This document shows positions 26,727 to 39,300 of a stretch of 64,000 bases of DNA, piece by piece. Numbering within the stretch: position 1 is the first letter of the stretch; each line of letters begins with the position of its first letter. This stretch comes from Limnoperna fortunei (lineage: Eukaryota > Mollusca > Bivalvia > Mytilida > Modiolidae): the NCBI GenBank assembly GCA_944474755.1, contig OX104119.1, positions 86,432,896 through 86,496,895 of the forward strand, given 5' to 3'. The notes under the pieces are model-generated. The model saw only the letters and a list, made by a program, of their open reading frames with translations, was not told the DNA's origin and ran no database searches. The position numbers were made by a program, and so were the translations under genes.

Positions 26727-29700
26727 TATCGAGAAGTGTCATAAAGGGGAAAATGTCCATGGGGCAGTTGTCTTTAGGGGTAAATAGTCCAGAGGCAGTT
26801 GTCATAAGGAGTAAATTGTCCATGGGGCAGTTGTCTAAAGGGGTAAATTGTCCTGAGGCAGTTGTCATTAGAGGTAAATTGTCTGGGGGCAGTTGTCATA
26901 AGGATTGTCATGAGGTAGTTGTCACAAGGGATAAATTTTCCAGAGGCAGTTGTCATAAGGGGTAAATTATTTGGGGACAGTTGTCATAAGGAGTAAATTG
27001 TCAAGGGTCAGTTGTTATAAGGGGTAAATTGTGCAGAGGTAGTTGTCATAAGGGGTAAATTGTGCATGGGGCACTTGTCATAAGGGGTAAATTATTTGGA
27101 AGCTGTTGTCTTAAGGGGTAAATTGTCAAGGGTCAGTTGTCATAAGGAGTAAATTGTCTAGGGGCAGTTGTCATAAGGGGTAAATTGTCTAGGGTCAGTT
27201 GTCATAAGGAGTAAATTATTTGGGGGCAGTTGTCTTAAGGGGTAAATTGTCAATGGTCAGTTGTCATAAGGAGTAAATTGTCTAGGGGCAGTTGTCATAA
27301 GGGGTAAATTGTCTAGGTTCAGTTGTCATAAGGAGTAAATTGTCTAGGGGCAGTTGTCATAAGGGGTAAATTGTCAAGGATCAGTTGTCATAAGGAGTAA
27401 ATTGTCTAGGGGCAGTTGTCATAAGGGGTAAATTGTCAAGGGTCAGTTGTCATAAGGAGTAAATTGTCTAGGGGCAGTTGTCATAAGGGGTAAATTGTCC
27501 ACGGGCAGTTGTCATAAGGGGTAAATTGTCTAGGGGCAGTTGTCATAAGAGGTAAATTGTCCACGGGCAGTTGTCATAAGGGGTAAATTGTCAAGGGTCA
27601 ATTGTCATAAGGGGAAAATTGTCCACGGGCAGTTGTCGTAGGGGTAAATTGTCCAGAGGCAGTTCTCATAAGGGGTAAATTGTCAAGGGTCAGTTGTCAT
27701 AAGGGGTAAATTGTCAAGGGTCAGTTGTCATAAGGGGTAAATTGTCTAGGGGCAATTGTCATAAGTGTTAATTGTCCACGGGCAGTTGTCATAAGGGGTA
27801 AATTGTCTGGGGGCAGTTGTCATAAGGAGTAAATTGTCAAGGGTCAGTTGTCATAAGGGGTAAATTGTCTAGGGGCAGTTGTCATAAGGGGTAAATTGTC
27901 CATGGGCAGTTGTCATAAGGGGTAAATTGTCAAGGGTCAGTTGTCATAAGGGGCAAATTGTCCACAGGCAGTTGTCATAAGGGGTAAATTGTCAAGGGTC
28001 ATTTCTTATAAGGGGCAAATTGTCCAGAGGCAGTTCTCATAAGGGGTAAATTGTCAAGGGTCAGTTGTCATAAGGGGTAAATTGTCTAGGGGCAGTTGTC
28101 ATAAGGGGTAAATCGTCCACGGGCAGTTGTCATAAGGGGTAAATTGTCAAGGGTCAGTTGTCATAAGGGGCAATTGTCCACAGGCAGTTGTCATAAGGGG
28201 TAAATTTTCAAGGGTCATTTCTTATAAGGGGCAAATTGTCCAGAGGCAGTTCTCATAAGGGGTAAATTGTCTAGGGGCAGTTGTCATAAGAGGTTAATTG
28301 TCTAGGGAACAGTTGTCATAAGGGGGCAATTATCTGGGACAGTCGGCATAAGGAGTAAATTGTCTGGGGAACAGTTGTCATAAGGGGGCAATTGTCTTGG
28401 ACAGTTGTCATAAGGGGTAAATTGTCTGGGGGCAGTTGTCATAAGGGGTAAATTGTCTGTGGACAGTTCTCAAAGGGGCAATTGTCCATAGGGCAGTTTA
28501 TATAAGGGTAAATTGTCAAGGATCAGTTGTCAAAAGGTAAATTGTCCATGGGAGAGTTGCCATAAAGGGTATATTGTCTACGGGCAGTTGTCAGTTGTCA
28601 AGGGGTAAATTGTCAAGGGTCAGTTGTCATAAGGGGCAAATTGTCCACAGGCAGTTGTCATAAGGGGTAAATTGTCAAGGGTCATTTCTTATAAGGGGCA
28701 AATTGTCCAGAGGCAGTTCTCATAAGGAGTAAATTGTCAAGGGTCAGTTGTCATAAGGGGTAAATTGTCAAGGGTCAGTTGTCATAAGAGGTAAATTGTC
28801 TAGGGGCAGTTGTCATAAGGGGTAAATTGTCTGGGGAACAGTTGTCATAAGGGGTAAATTGTCAGGGGTCAGTTGGCATAAGAGGTAAATTGTCTAGGGG
28901 CAGTTGTCATAAGGGGTAAATTGTCTGGGGAACAGTTGTCATAAGGGGTAAATTGTCAGGGGCAGTTGTCGTAAGGGGTAAATTGTCAAGGGTCAGTTGT
29001 TAAAAGGGGTAAATTGTCAGGGGTCAGTTGTCATAACAGGTAAATTGTCTAGGGGCAGTTGTCATAAGGGGTAAATTGTCTGGGGAACAGTTGTCATAAG
29101 GGGTAAATTGTCAGGGGTCAGTTGTCATAAGTGGTAAAATGTCCAGGGACAGTTGTCATAAGAGGTAAATTGTCAGGGGTCAGTTGTCATAAGGGGTAAA
29201 ATGTCCAGGGTCAGTTGTTATAAGGGGTAAATTGTGCAGAGGTAGTTGTCATAAGGGGTAAATTGTGCATGGGGCACTTGTCATTATGGGTAAATTATTT
29301 GGGGGCAGTTGTCTTAAGGGGTAAATTGTCAAGGGTCAGTTGTCATAAGGAGTAAATTGTCTAGGGGCAGTTGTCATAAGGGGTAAATTGTCTAGGGTCA
29401 GTTGTCATAAGGAGTAAATTATTTGGGGGCAGTTGTCTTAAGGGGTAAATTGTCAAGGGTCAGTTGTCATAAGGAGTAAATTGTCTAGGGGCAGTTGTCA
29501 TAAGGGGTAAATTGTCTAGGTTCAGTTGTCATAAGGAGTAAATTGTCTAGGGGCAGTTGTCATAAGGGGTAAATTGTCAAGGATCAGTTGTCATAAGGAG
29601 TAAATTGTCTAGGGGCAGTTGTCATAAGGGGTAAATTGTCAAGGGTCAGTTGTCATAAGGAGTAAATTGTCTAGGGGCAGTTGTCATAAGGGGCAAATTG

Positions 29701-30956
29701 TCCACAGGCAGTTGTCATAAGGGGTAAATTGTCAAGGGTCATTTCTTATAAGGGGCAAATTGTCCAGAGGCAGTTCTCATAAGGGGTAAATTGTCTAGGG
29801 GCAGTTGTCATAAGAGGTTAATTGTCTAGGGAACAGTTGTCATAAGGGGGCAATTATCTGGGACAGTTGGCATAAGGGGTAAATTGTCTGGGGAACAGTT
29901 GTCATAAGGGGGGCAATTGTCTTGGACAGTTGTCATAAGGGGTAAATTGTCTGGGGGCAGTTGTCATAGGGGGCAATTATATTAGTGGTAAATTGTCAAG
30001 GGTCATTTGTCATAAGGGGTAAATTGTCCAGAGGCAGTTGTCATAAGGGGTAAATTGTCTGTGGACAGTTGTCAAAAGGGCAATTGTCCATAGGGCAGTT
30101 TATATAAGGGTAAATTGTCAAGGATCAGTTGTCAAAAGGTAAATTGTCCATGGGAGAGTTGCCATAAAGGGTATATTGTCTACGGGCAGTTGTCAGTTGT
30201 CATTAAGGGTAAATTGTCAAGGGTCAGTTGTCATAAGGGGCAAATTGTCCACAGGCAGTTGTCATAAGGGGTAAATTGTCAAGGGTCATTTCTTATAAGG
30301 GGCAAATTGTCCAGAGGCAGTTCTCATAAGGAGTAAATTGTCAAGGGTCAGTTGTCATTAGAGGTAAATTGTCTACGGGCAGTTGTCATAAGGGGTAAAT
30401 TGTCTGGGGAACAGTTGTCATAAGGGGTAAATTGTCAGGGGTCAGTTGTCATAAGAGGTAAATTGTCTAGGGGCAGTTGTCATAAGGCGTAAATTGTCTG
30501 GGGAACAGTTGTCATAAGGGGTAAATTGTCAGGGGCAGTTGTCATAAGGGGTAAATTGTCAAGGGTCAGTTGTTATAAGGGGTAAATTGTCAGGGGTCAG
30601 TTGTCATTAGAGGTAAATTGTCTAGGGGCAGTTGTCATAAGGGGTAAATTGTCTGGGGAACAGTTGTCATAAGGGGTAAATTGTCAGGGGTCAGTTGTCA
30701 TAAGGGGTAAAATGTCCAGGGACAGTTGTCATAAGAGGTAAATTGTCAGGGGTCAGTTGTCATAAGGGGTAAAATGTCCAGGGACAGTTGTCATAAGAGG
30801 TAAATTGTCAGGGGTCAGTTGTCATAAGGGATAAAATGTCCAGGGACAGTTGTCATAAGGGGTAAATTGTCAAGGGGAGGTTGTCATAAGGGGTGAATTG
30901 CCCAGGGGCAGTTGTCATAAGGGGAACATTGTCAAGGTCAGTTGTCATGAGTGGTA
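26727..30956. repeat. Higher-order unit D, rearranged at its right end
   Basis: It follows the unit order to about 29700, then repeats part of the series: the AAGGGTATATTG landmark recurs after only 1602 bp (28565, 30167). It then fades into more variable monomers before the SINE fragment. Confidence 0.8.
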
Positions 30957-31110
30957 AAATGTTTGTTTGAATGTTGTTTAATGCCACTTTCAGTAATTTT
31001 TCAGCTGTATTATGGCGTCCAATTTTTTTCGGGGGAGGAAGCCGGAGTACCCAGAGAGAACCCCAACTTTCAGTAGAAAACTGGTAGGTAAACTGTACAG
31101 GGCCAAGTTT
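30957..31110 (-). mobile_element. 3' part of a tRNA-derived SINE, inside the edge of the 31-bp satellite
   Basis: Read on the minus strand it matches the 3' half of the SINE at 39623-39890: GGGGTTCTCTCTGGGTACTC, then TTCCTCCCCC, GGACGCCAT and a CTGAAAGTGGCA stretch, ending in an A/C-rich tail. The tRNA-like head is absent. Satellite monomers resume at 31111-31222, so the SINE interrupts the array. Confidence 0.8.
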
Positions 31111-31950
31111 TCAAATTGTCAAGAGTCAGTTGCCATAAGGGGCAATTGTGCAGGGAGCAGTTGTCATGAGGCAATTGTCCAAGGCAATTGGTATGGATCA
31201 GTTATCCGTGGTGCAATTGTCCTAGACCCCCTCTAGGGTATTTACTACTGACCTTGTCCATGTCACAATAAATGAATGAGCCCCTGATCTCCATAAGTGT
31301 TGTAACATGTTTGTATTGTAATTTGGTGACCTAATTTTACTTTTGTTGTAATGTTTCCATTGTTAATGACTAAAAATGACAAATCGAGCTACCTGGCATT
31401 TTTATATGTGACCTTGACCCAACCTTCATTTGGAAATAAATATCATTATGGCTCAAATTTGGATCAATATGAAAAAAACCTCTATGTACTTAAACAGTTT
31501 AGCATTTCAATTCTTTACTTACTTCTGTTTAAATCTGCTCTCTTGAATTCCTGTAAAATACAAACAAAATGTCAGATATTGTTAACATTATATAAATAAA
31601 CTTTTGGACGTTCATTTCTGGAACAAATGACAGCTTCAGAACAATATTTCAATAACTACATTCATCCTGGATGGAATGATTTTCCGCTGTATACAATGTT
31701 AATGCCTTACATAATAAACTAAACAAACACTTAACTGACACGACTACCGGTATATTCCATCTATGTATGCAGTGTGAAAAACACCTCTGAACCCATTATT
31801 GCTAAGGATGTGTATAAACGGCGCGGGCATACACAAATCTTACTGACAAAGTTGGCAACTTGTTTCAAATCATACCGATGATCAATTCCAAGTACCATAT
31901 TGATTCAATATTAAAATGATCGTTAAGACAGACAACTCCTACGATAATTA

Positions 31951-32096
31951 TAGGATAATTAATTGGGTGGAGTGAATATCCAAAATATGATCACGAGTGC
32001 CGCATAACGCATCTGATTAAACGAGTTTAATCTGATGCTTTATCCGACACTAGTGATCATATTTTGGATATTCACGATGCCCAATTGATTATCCTA
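31951..32096. mobile_element. 146-bp foldback (MITE-like palindrome)
   Basis: Two 72-bp arms (31951-32022 and 32025-32096) are inverted copies with about ten mismatches and only 2 bp between them. Both arms start TAGGATAAT when read from outside and share GTGAATATCCAAAATATGAT. No coding capacity. The outer ends are AT-rich and no target-site duplication could be fixed. Confidence 0.8.
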
Positions 32097-33023
32097 TTTA
32101 TTACATAGATCAAAATTGTTTTCGTAAAATTTTAATGCTTAATCCTAAATTTTATGAACGGCGGATGAATATCTGTATAGTACAAAACCAACTGCAATTT
32201 TGGCAGGGAAAAACTCGAGAGTTAAAATAAACTATAATTTTCACATGTGATTTACCGTGATTTCTGTCACTCGGAAAATTCGATATTTCATCTCTATCTA
32301 TATAATAACATGAAAGACTTAATATGAACTATACATTTTTCAGTCTAACATAAAAATATGCAAAATACAATTCTGGTATTATTTGTGCAAGATTTCGTTA
32401 AAACATGTGATATGACATCTGTTGTATTTTCTGAAATGATTTAAATATGTTCCTTAGAAAATGCTGACCCAATGGTTTAATAACTATATCAGTTTATTTA
32501 CATGAAATAGATGACTCTTAATAGATGTGATGATTCTTTCTAATCATCACCAATACCATTCTAGTTATTCAACTTTGTAAATTTGACTTTGTGGTGTTGA
32601 CCTCCAAGACAGACCTTTCAACCTTATTTAGAACACTCCCTCTAGTATCGGGCAACACAAATACATAAAATCATTAATATCCTTCAAAGAATTTAAAAGG
32701 TATGTGATAGACATAACTTGATACAATAATAAATCTGATGGTTCAACACAAACGAAATAATGATTTCTTTTCTTTAAATTATCAGTAGCTTTAATAAAGA
32801 TATATGTTTACCTTCCTGACCTTTTAATTTTGGACGTGCCGGAACATAATCTTTATTCTAGAAATAGAAATTAATATTTATCAACATAGTTGAATCAACA
32901 TTCTCTAATACAAGTATAATCTCTTGATATCAACATACATGTAGGTTTGTATCCCTTACATTTCCTTGCAAACCTTTGAAAGGAAAAAGGAACCAAATGT
33001 AAACAGTATCATTTCAATTAATT

Positions 33024-33029
33024 TTTATT
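33024..33029 (-). promoter_or_regulatory. Candidate polyadenylation signal AATAAA of the HEPN-Ig-Roc-COR gene
   Basis: The plus strand reads TTTATT, giving AATAAA on the minus strand about 140 nt beyond the proposed stop at 33167. The distance suits a short 3' UTR, but the signal depends on the terminal exon call being right. Confidence 0.3.
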
Positions 33030-33166
33030 TAATAATAGACTGGACAAGACATGTTTAATTGATTTTGTATGTTATAATTAGAGTTCATAATGTTTGAAGA
33101 CACTTAATATATATATATTAATATAACTATATTATATATTATAAATATATAATATAACTTAATATA

Positions 33167-33313
33167 TCAGTCGTATTCTGATACCAAATTGACCAGTACT
33201 TGTTCTATTCCTCCATCTAATACATGCTGCGTGTTTACTTCAGAAGCAGAAGTACCCATTTTAATGTCTCTGATTTTACCCAACCATCCATTAGTTTTTA
33301 AAGATATGGCTCT
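33167..33313 (-). CDS. Candidate terminal exon of the HEPN-Ig-Roc-COR gene
   Basis: After the acceptor GCTTCCACAG the minus strand reads 48 codons from RAISLKTNGWLGK to VLVNLVSEYD and then TGA (33169-33167). The frame is phase 0, as needed to follow the COR exon, and the summed model stays a multiple of three. The peptide has no domain I recognise. An alternative acceptor about 72 nt upstream (TTTCTTACAG) would give only about 12 codons before a stop. Moderate to low confidence. Confidence 0.42.
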   Translation of the reverse strand, partial: RAISLKTNGWLGKIRDIKMGTSASEVNTQHVLDGGIEQVLVNLVSEYD

Positions 33314-36300
33314 CTGTGGAAGCATAAATATCTGTATGTGTCATAATTGTACAAACAAAGATAGGTCTTTCCCAGAATCCTGTAAGAAATTAATTTTTCT
33401 TCCTCTGTTGTTTTGAACTATATATTGGTGGGCCATTTTTTAGCCGGAATAGATTAATTCTGTGGTCATGAGTAAAACAATATATGGTTGTCAAGGGACT
33501 TTTGTTGCCATTGAAGGAGATAAAATGCAACTTCCAGTTGTAAAATGACAAATTTCAGTAACTTACATCATCCTGATTTAAAAAATATATGGTTGTTAAG
33601 GACTTTTTATATGGTTACCTTGTTGCTATAGTATAACCTTGACCCATGACCTCTAAAATTGGGCTAAAATTAAGGAATTGACTTGGTGATTATATTTTAC
33701 CCTATATGTTTACTATATAACTTCTGACAGTCTTCAAGTTTTAAGCAAAAAACTGATTAACCGATATGAGTCAAGGGCTGTAACTCAAAAACGGTTCATC
33801 ACACAATGCCAGAACAAAATGTACCAAATGAGGGTCTTGATGAGAGGAGTATTTTTCCCATTTATTGTCTTCTTCTATCCTTTATAGTTTTTGAGTTATA
33901 ATTAATAAATATAATGATAACAAGATTGGAGGCCTAAGGTCGAGGTCATTACTAATCTTCGAGATTTTGTGACAGGACAACAAATGGTAAAGACCTTAGG
34001 TGATTTCGACTTACGGTTTGTGAGTTTTTGTGATAAGCAGAGTCCTTGAACATTCAATGGATACCGCTCGCCCAGAAATTTTTTGCCAAACTATGTCATA
34101 AAGTTGTCTCAAAAGTTCCTTAACGTTTCTCACTTTTTTCTCTCAGTTTTCTTCTAACTGCTATAGTTCCAGAGATTACAGATAACAAGGTTTTCTGGCA
34201 GATAACTCCGTACAGAAAAATGTTTCGGTTTCACAGGTGAAATACGAATAGACTTTCATTGCCAAAAGCTTGTTGGGAAAGAGTGAAATGATATGTAGGG
34301 TACTCTTTAAACTCATTGGATTAAAAATATGCGGGGAAAAAAAAGAAAAAAAATCAAAGCAAAAGCAATAAGGACTTCCCACTCTATTTTGGTTTCACAG
34401 AGTGAAATCCGAATAGACTTTCAGTGCCCAAAAATTGTCCTGAAAGACCAAAATGACATGTCGCGTACTCTTTAAACTGTTTGGTTTGAAAGTTGGTGGA
34501 AAAAAAAATAAAAATAAAAAATAAAGCAAAAGTGATAAGGAAGTGGGAACAAATTTAAAGACCGATACACCACTTTCAATCATTTTTTAGCTACATAATG
34601 TACTAATATATGTATGGCATATGAATGGATGAGGGAGATACACACATTGCCATAAAAATACAAATATTTTTAAGATTTCCTACCTCTGTGTAGTCTTCAA
34701 ACCATGTCTGAAAGAAATCTTGAGTGTTATGACTGTCGCTATGTTCTTCACAAAAGAAGTCATTTCCTAATCCCACTAACTCACTGTAGCTATGGCGACC
34801 AGCAGATACGTGTATGTTGCCATCAGAGCACTTCAACTTTACAGTATAACACACACTCCTTGTTTCAAATCTTTCTTTGACTCTTTCAACTGTTACCCAC
34901 AACTCGTCTAGCATTGCTTTACAAGTTCCTTTTTCCACATTTTTCCATTGCCATATCTGAAGTGCTATTGTGTTTTTACAGAAACACAAAATAAATTTTC
35001 TGAACTTGGTTCTGTCAAGAAAGAACACTCCCATACCATGATAAATTGCCATTCGTCCAGTCTGTGGTTCAGTGCACATGGCATATTGACTGATATAATA
35101 ACACAAAATATGGTTGAAAAAGTCAAACGGCATGAAATCAAATTCAATACACAACCATGGTGTGCGCTTACAGTTATCTTTCTTCGCATTAAACCTATCA
35201 ATAATATCTGTATATGAAGCTTTCTCAGAGATCATACAAGGCATATAATAAGTAGGTAAGATTGTCCTTTGTCCATTTTCCGTTAAAGTTGTTAGCTTTA
35301 CTATAATGCCAAATATTTCCATTACATTCAGTAAATGACCACTATGTTTACTAAAATCAAGTTTTGGTTCTTTTTCAAAAAGTTTTACAATCAGAGAGTG
35401 GTCAAGCTTTCCTGTGTCTACTAGTGCTCTCCATTTATCAGACAGCTTCAAGTTGGTATCAAATTTATCCGATACAAGACATCTGAAAGCATTTGCTAAC
35501 CATTTTGGGTTAAGAATAATATATTCTTTTAAACTCTCAAAATATACGACACTTCCGACCTTATGTTGATATTTCAGGAAAAGGTTGATTTCATCCTCGC
35601 TATCGATTAAACATTTTGATGATAATTTGACAATATCTGGCCAAGATAATATATTCACACCAGCCTCTCTAAAAACATCAATTAAGTGCTCTAAACGAAT
35701 CCATTTTAAAGGCAGTTGTTCAGCAAATGTTTTCAGTTGCTTTCCATACTTAAAAATTGTGTCACGCAAACCACAGATATCCTCTTCATCAGATTCAGTG
35801 TTTGACACATAGCATACCTCTCTAATATGCTTTTTCTTAGATTCGTTTCTTAAAACAGAACCCAGCTGTTTATAGAATACTTGTTTTCTTTCTTCCAGCT
35901 TAAATGAAAAAAAACATACATGATATGATTGCACCAGTTTTTTCAGCTGGTCTAAACTGTTGTTTGCATTCTGATCAAGGGATTACATGTCCTAAATTGT
36001 ACAAATCTATTTGTATAGCTTTGTGTTATTTCACTGATAGGGAGCATAGCAGATGCGAGCTATATCATTACATGTATATGTAAAAAAGTCATGTGATCCA
36101 TATGAACAATCCCATTTCAGACGGAAGCTAAGGAATGTAGAAAAACACTAAAATAAATTTAAAGTAGGCAAAAATAATTTTTATAAAAAACAACACAATG
36201 TCAGACCATTTCCTTGCAGTCTCAAACACTGTTAAAATTGACATATGTATGACGTATGAAGCAAGGCCCAGGAAATTTTCCCAAGTCATGCCGGACATTT

Positions 36301-39300
36301 TACTGGTCATTATATGAAAGTACAAAGTACTTAAAAAAATGCAGCTAAGAAAGTTTTAGCATTCATATTTACTTTTTATTGTTTTTGCTTAAGCTGAGAT
36401 GTGTATGTGCTTTTCCTTATAGTTGAGAATTAAAGACTTTTAAATTATTTTCAAGACCGTAGTAGATATCAGTTGTGTTTTGTGATATGTTCCTAGGATA
36501 TATGCATCGTTAAAGAAAGAAAATTTATGTAGGAAAACATTCTGCTTCCTAAAATTTCTATATTATAAGATGACATGTTGTCTATTCAACATAGTAATGG
36601 CAAACAATGTTTTTATATGCACATTCATGAGACATTTTCATTAACCGGAAGTAGAAAGTTGTTACAAAATTACAATTTCGGAACAGAATTGAATTTATAC
36701 GATATTCTGCGATTGACCACGCTTTTTACAAGTTATTATTTATAGCAGGGATATACCCTAACATTTTCATCATGGTTGCCACCTGGTCTCCTAACTTAAA
36801 AAATTTTGGGGCCCAGTGAAAAAGTTAGGCGTCCACACTTTTTCATACTTTTATAATGAAAAACAATACACTCCCATAAATTAAAACTGTTCAATAAAAT
36901 GATAGGATAGAATTAGAAGTAAAAAAGACATCATTTTAAAGCAAATAATAGTATGTAGATAATGAAAAATGCACTATTAAAAGTATGTAAAGATGTAAAT
37001 TAATTTTGTTGTGAAAGTTTCTGCCAAAGACCTAATTTGTATTATGTTTATATCATTACAATACTTATTTCAACACTAGCCGCATTGTATTTGAATCTCC
37101 GGCACGGAGTTCATATCCGCCCTGGAAATTTTCGTATTTTCTTTTGCTTTGAACTGGTTTCCTGTATTATTTTCACTCTACGATTTATGTACAAAGTAAA
37201 AGTCAGACGGGACCAGCTAACACTGTGTGGCAAGTAAACATGATAAACATGATGCAGAAACAAAAATATTACGATTTCTTACCAATATGGGAATAAAATT
37301 GAAAGGAGACATACCACTACTGTTAAGAATGTCAGGGCCAAATTTGTGGAAACCTATATTGATTGCCCCCACTAAATCCTCACAAATTTTATCGCCAACC
37401 TGGAAGATCGAAAAGCAAACTTTACTCGCCCAAGCAATTATTTAGTCACCTTTACTGTTAGTGTACATCCCTGTTATAGAATGAAATATTTATTTTTGTT
37501 CTCATCATTTCAATAGAATATAATTCGAATTGATTTCCTCCAGATTTATGTACATCTGTATGATGAAATTCAATCTCTGTTGTTTCAAAATGTTGTTGCA
37601 ATAACATGTTCTATGAAATGGATGAAACAGATCTGTATTCCTAATTACGTTATCGCCTGTTATGTAATAACACTTGACCGGAGTTAATGAAACCCAATAA
37701 ACAAAGGTGCCAGTGACAGGAAATAACCATTAGCAGATTAGGGAAAATATTTCTATCTTGTTGAAATTATAGGTAATTAAAACCAATAAAAAATACCTAT
37801 ATTATTGTGCAAGTAAAATATCACTTTTTCAGATTTGACTAAACCTCAGTAAGATATTTTAATGTAAATGTCGGACATGTCTGGCAAATATGACGGTTTA
37901 CAGAACCTTGGCATGAAGTAACGTACTGAACTGTAAAATGTGAGATGATTGCATTTAGGCTGCCCCTATATTCGTATTTATTATTCATAATGACCAGAGA
38001 CATAACCCTTTATGTTTTAATTCTCGATCTCAAAAGGGTTTTTTCCCAAAATACACAGAAAACAAACTGTTCATATGTTTCAAAACACTTACATGATCTC
38101 TACATTCATCAATTCTTGTACAGACAATGATAGCTGGAGGATTGAGAAGTTCCGTCTTTATCTCCTCTTTGGTTTCTTCAATTCCACAGCAGTGAATACT
38201 ATCAAGCCAGAATTCTAGATACTCTGCAAAAAGTAATAAAGGTGACATTCTTACAAAATAACACCATTGACAATAGGCTTCCCTTTTTGTAGATTTTTTT
38301 AAATGTTTAGCAAACATGATAACCTGAATTACCTTCGATGACAACAATATGCCACAATAACGAATCATCATTAAAAATAATATGAAATGTTCAAGTGATG
38401 TTAGAATGGAGATGTGGAGGTCTTTTTGATACCTAAGAAAAGTTTTAGATAAGAATTCAGTTTTAGGATTTTTTTTACATGTCATAGGCTTCTACATTCA
38501 TGTTTAGTGATGTTCCATGGTCACAGCAATCTTGTATTTTGGATCGAAACAGAAAACTCATAATTAGTAGAGGACAATCTGAGGTACATTTTTACAAAAA
38601 CACAATTCCTTCTGCCAAGTGTTTTGTGAGAAAACGAATTTTGAAATTTCAGAAAGCATTTACAGCTATGGCAGTCATGTTTTCTATCAGCTCAAAAAAC
38701 TCAAAATAATAAGATAATTATCCAAGATTTACTTAAGGATTATTTGGATTAATTGTGAAGAACAGTTTCGGAGAAGGAGCTGTTTGCATGGTTTTCCATA
38801 AGGTTCTATGTAAAGCTGTGTTCCACGGTGGTGGCCATCTTGGATATTCACAAAAAACTTATAATTTGTAGAGGGCATCTATGGTACATTTCTGCAATAT
38901 TTCAAATTAATCTGCCAGCCAAGCGGTTTATGAGAAAATTTTCGAAATTCAGCCAATCAGAAGGCATTAATGGCTTTGTCAGCCATGTTTAATATTTCAT
39001 CAGCACCAAAAACTCAAACTTTGTTAAGAATCAACCAATAAACATTCCTGCCAAGTTTGGTTCCAATTGGACTTAGACGACGATGAATAATGCCAAGTGA
39101 TGAGAATAGCTCACATTGACCCTATGGGTCAGGTGAGCTAAAAATTGAGTGACTCCCAAAATACTTATTTTTATTATGTTTAAATCTATGCAATACACGT
39201 TTAAACACTTCACAGCATATTATTTGCAATTTCCGGCACCAACTTCAAATCTGATAAGGAATGTTTTTTTAATTTCTTTTGCTTTGAACTGGTTTCGGGT

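Larger units (their letters stand above)
10170..31222. repeat. 21-kb satellite of a ~31-bp monomer with a ~4.58-kb higher-order repeat
   Basis: The monomer reads about GGCAGTTGTCATAAGGGGTA then AATTGTCTAGG. Variants are in AGGGTCAGTTG, CCACGGGCAG and similar places. Rare landmarks show a long period. TATCGAGAAGTG occurs at 10937, 13318, 17903, 22147 and 26727 (spacings 2381, 4585, 4244, 4580). AAGGGTATATTG occurs at 15156, 19741, 23985, 28565 and 30167 (4585, 4244, 4580, 1602). The short period differs from the full one by 341 bp, exactly 11 monomers. A G homopolymer sits at the same place in each unit (10776, 13159, 17743, 21988, 26571) with lengths of about 15, 13, 14, 13 and 11. All short open frames inside are repeat products. 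Confidence 0.97.
31223..33166. other. AT-rich intergenic region
   Basis: No gene recognised. It holds a foldback at 31951-32096, fragments resembling dispersed repeats (for example GTGACCTTGACCCAACC near 31408), and an AT-dinucleotide-rich patch at about 33107-33165. The 82-codon plus-strand frame at 31351-31599 looks fortuitous. Confidence 0.5.

Noticed and set aside
10512..26965. Repeated 60-112-codon frames (for example GQLSKGVNCPEAVVIRG types)
   Set aside because: They recur at each higher-order unit on both strands and are products of the 31-bp satellite.
10170..31222. Regularly spaced repeats that could suggest a CRISPR array
   Set aside because: There are no unique spacers; the whole interval is tandem monomer variants, and the context is eukaryotic.
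34176..34583. Two minus-strand frames downstream of COR, considered as further exons
   Set aside because: Phe/Ser-rich translations of poly-T/A-rich duplicated repeat; no suitable phase-0 acceptor and no stop logic.
38030..38485. The full 151-codon frame around the G4 exon as an independent gene
   Set aside because: Only 38223-38093 is bounded by consensus splice sites and matches Roc; the rest is intron read-through.
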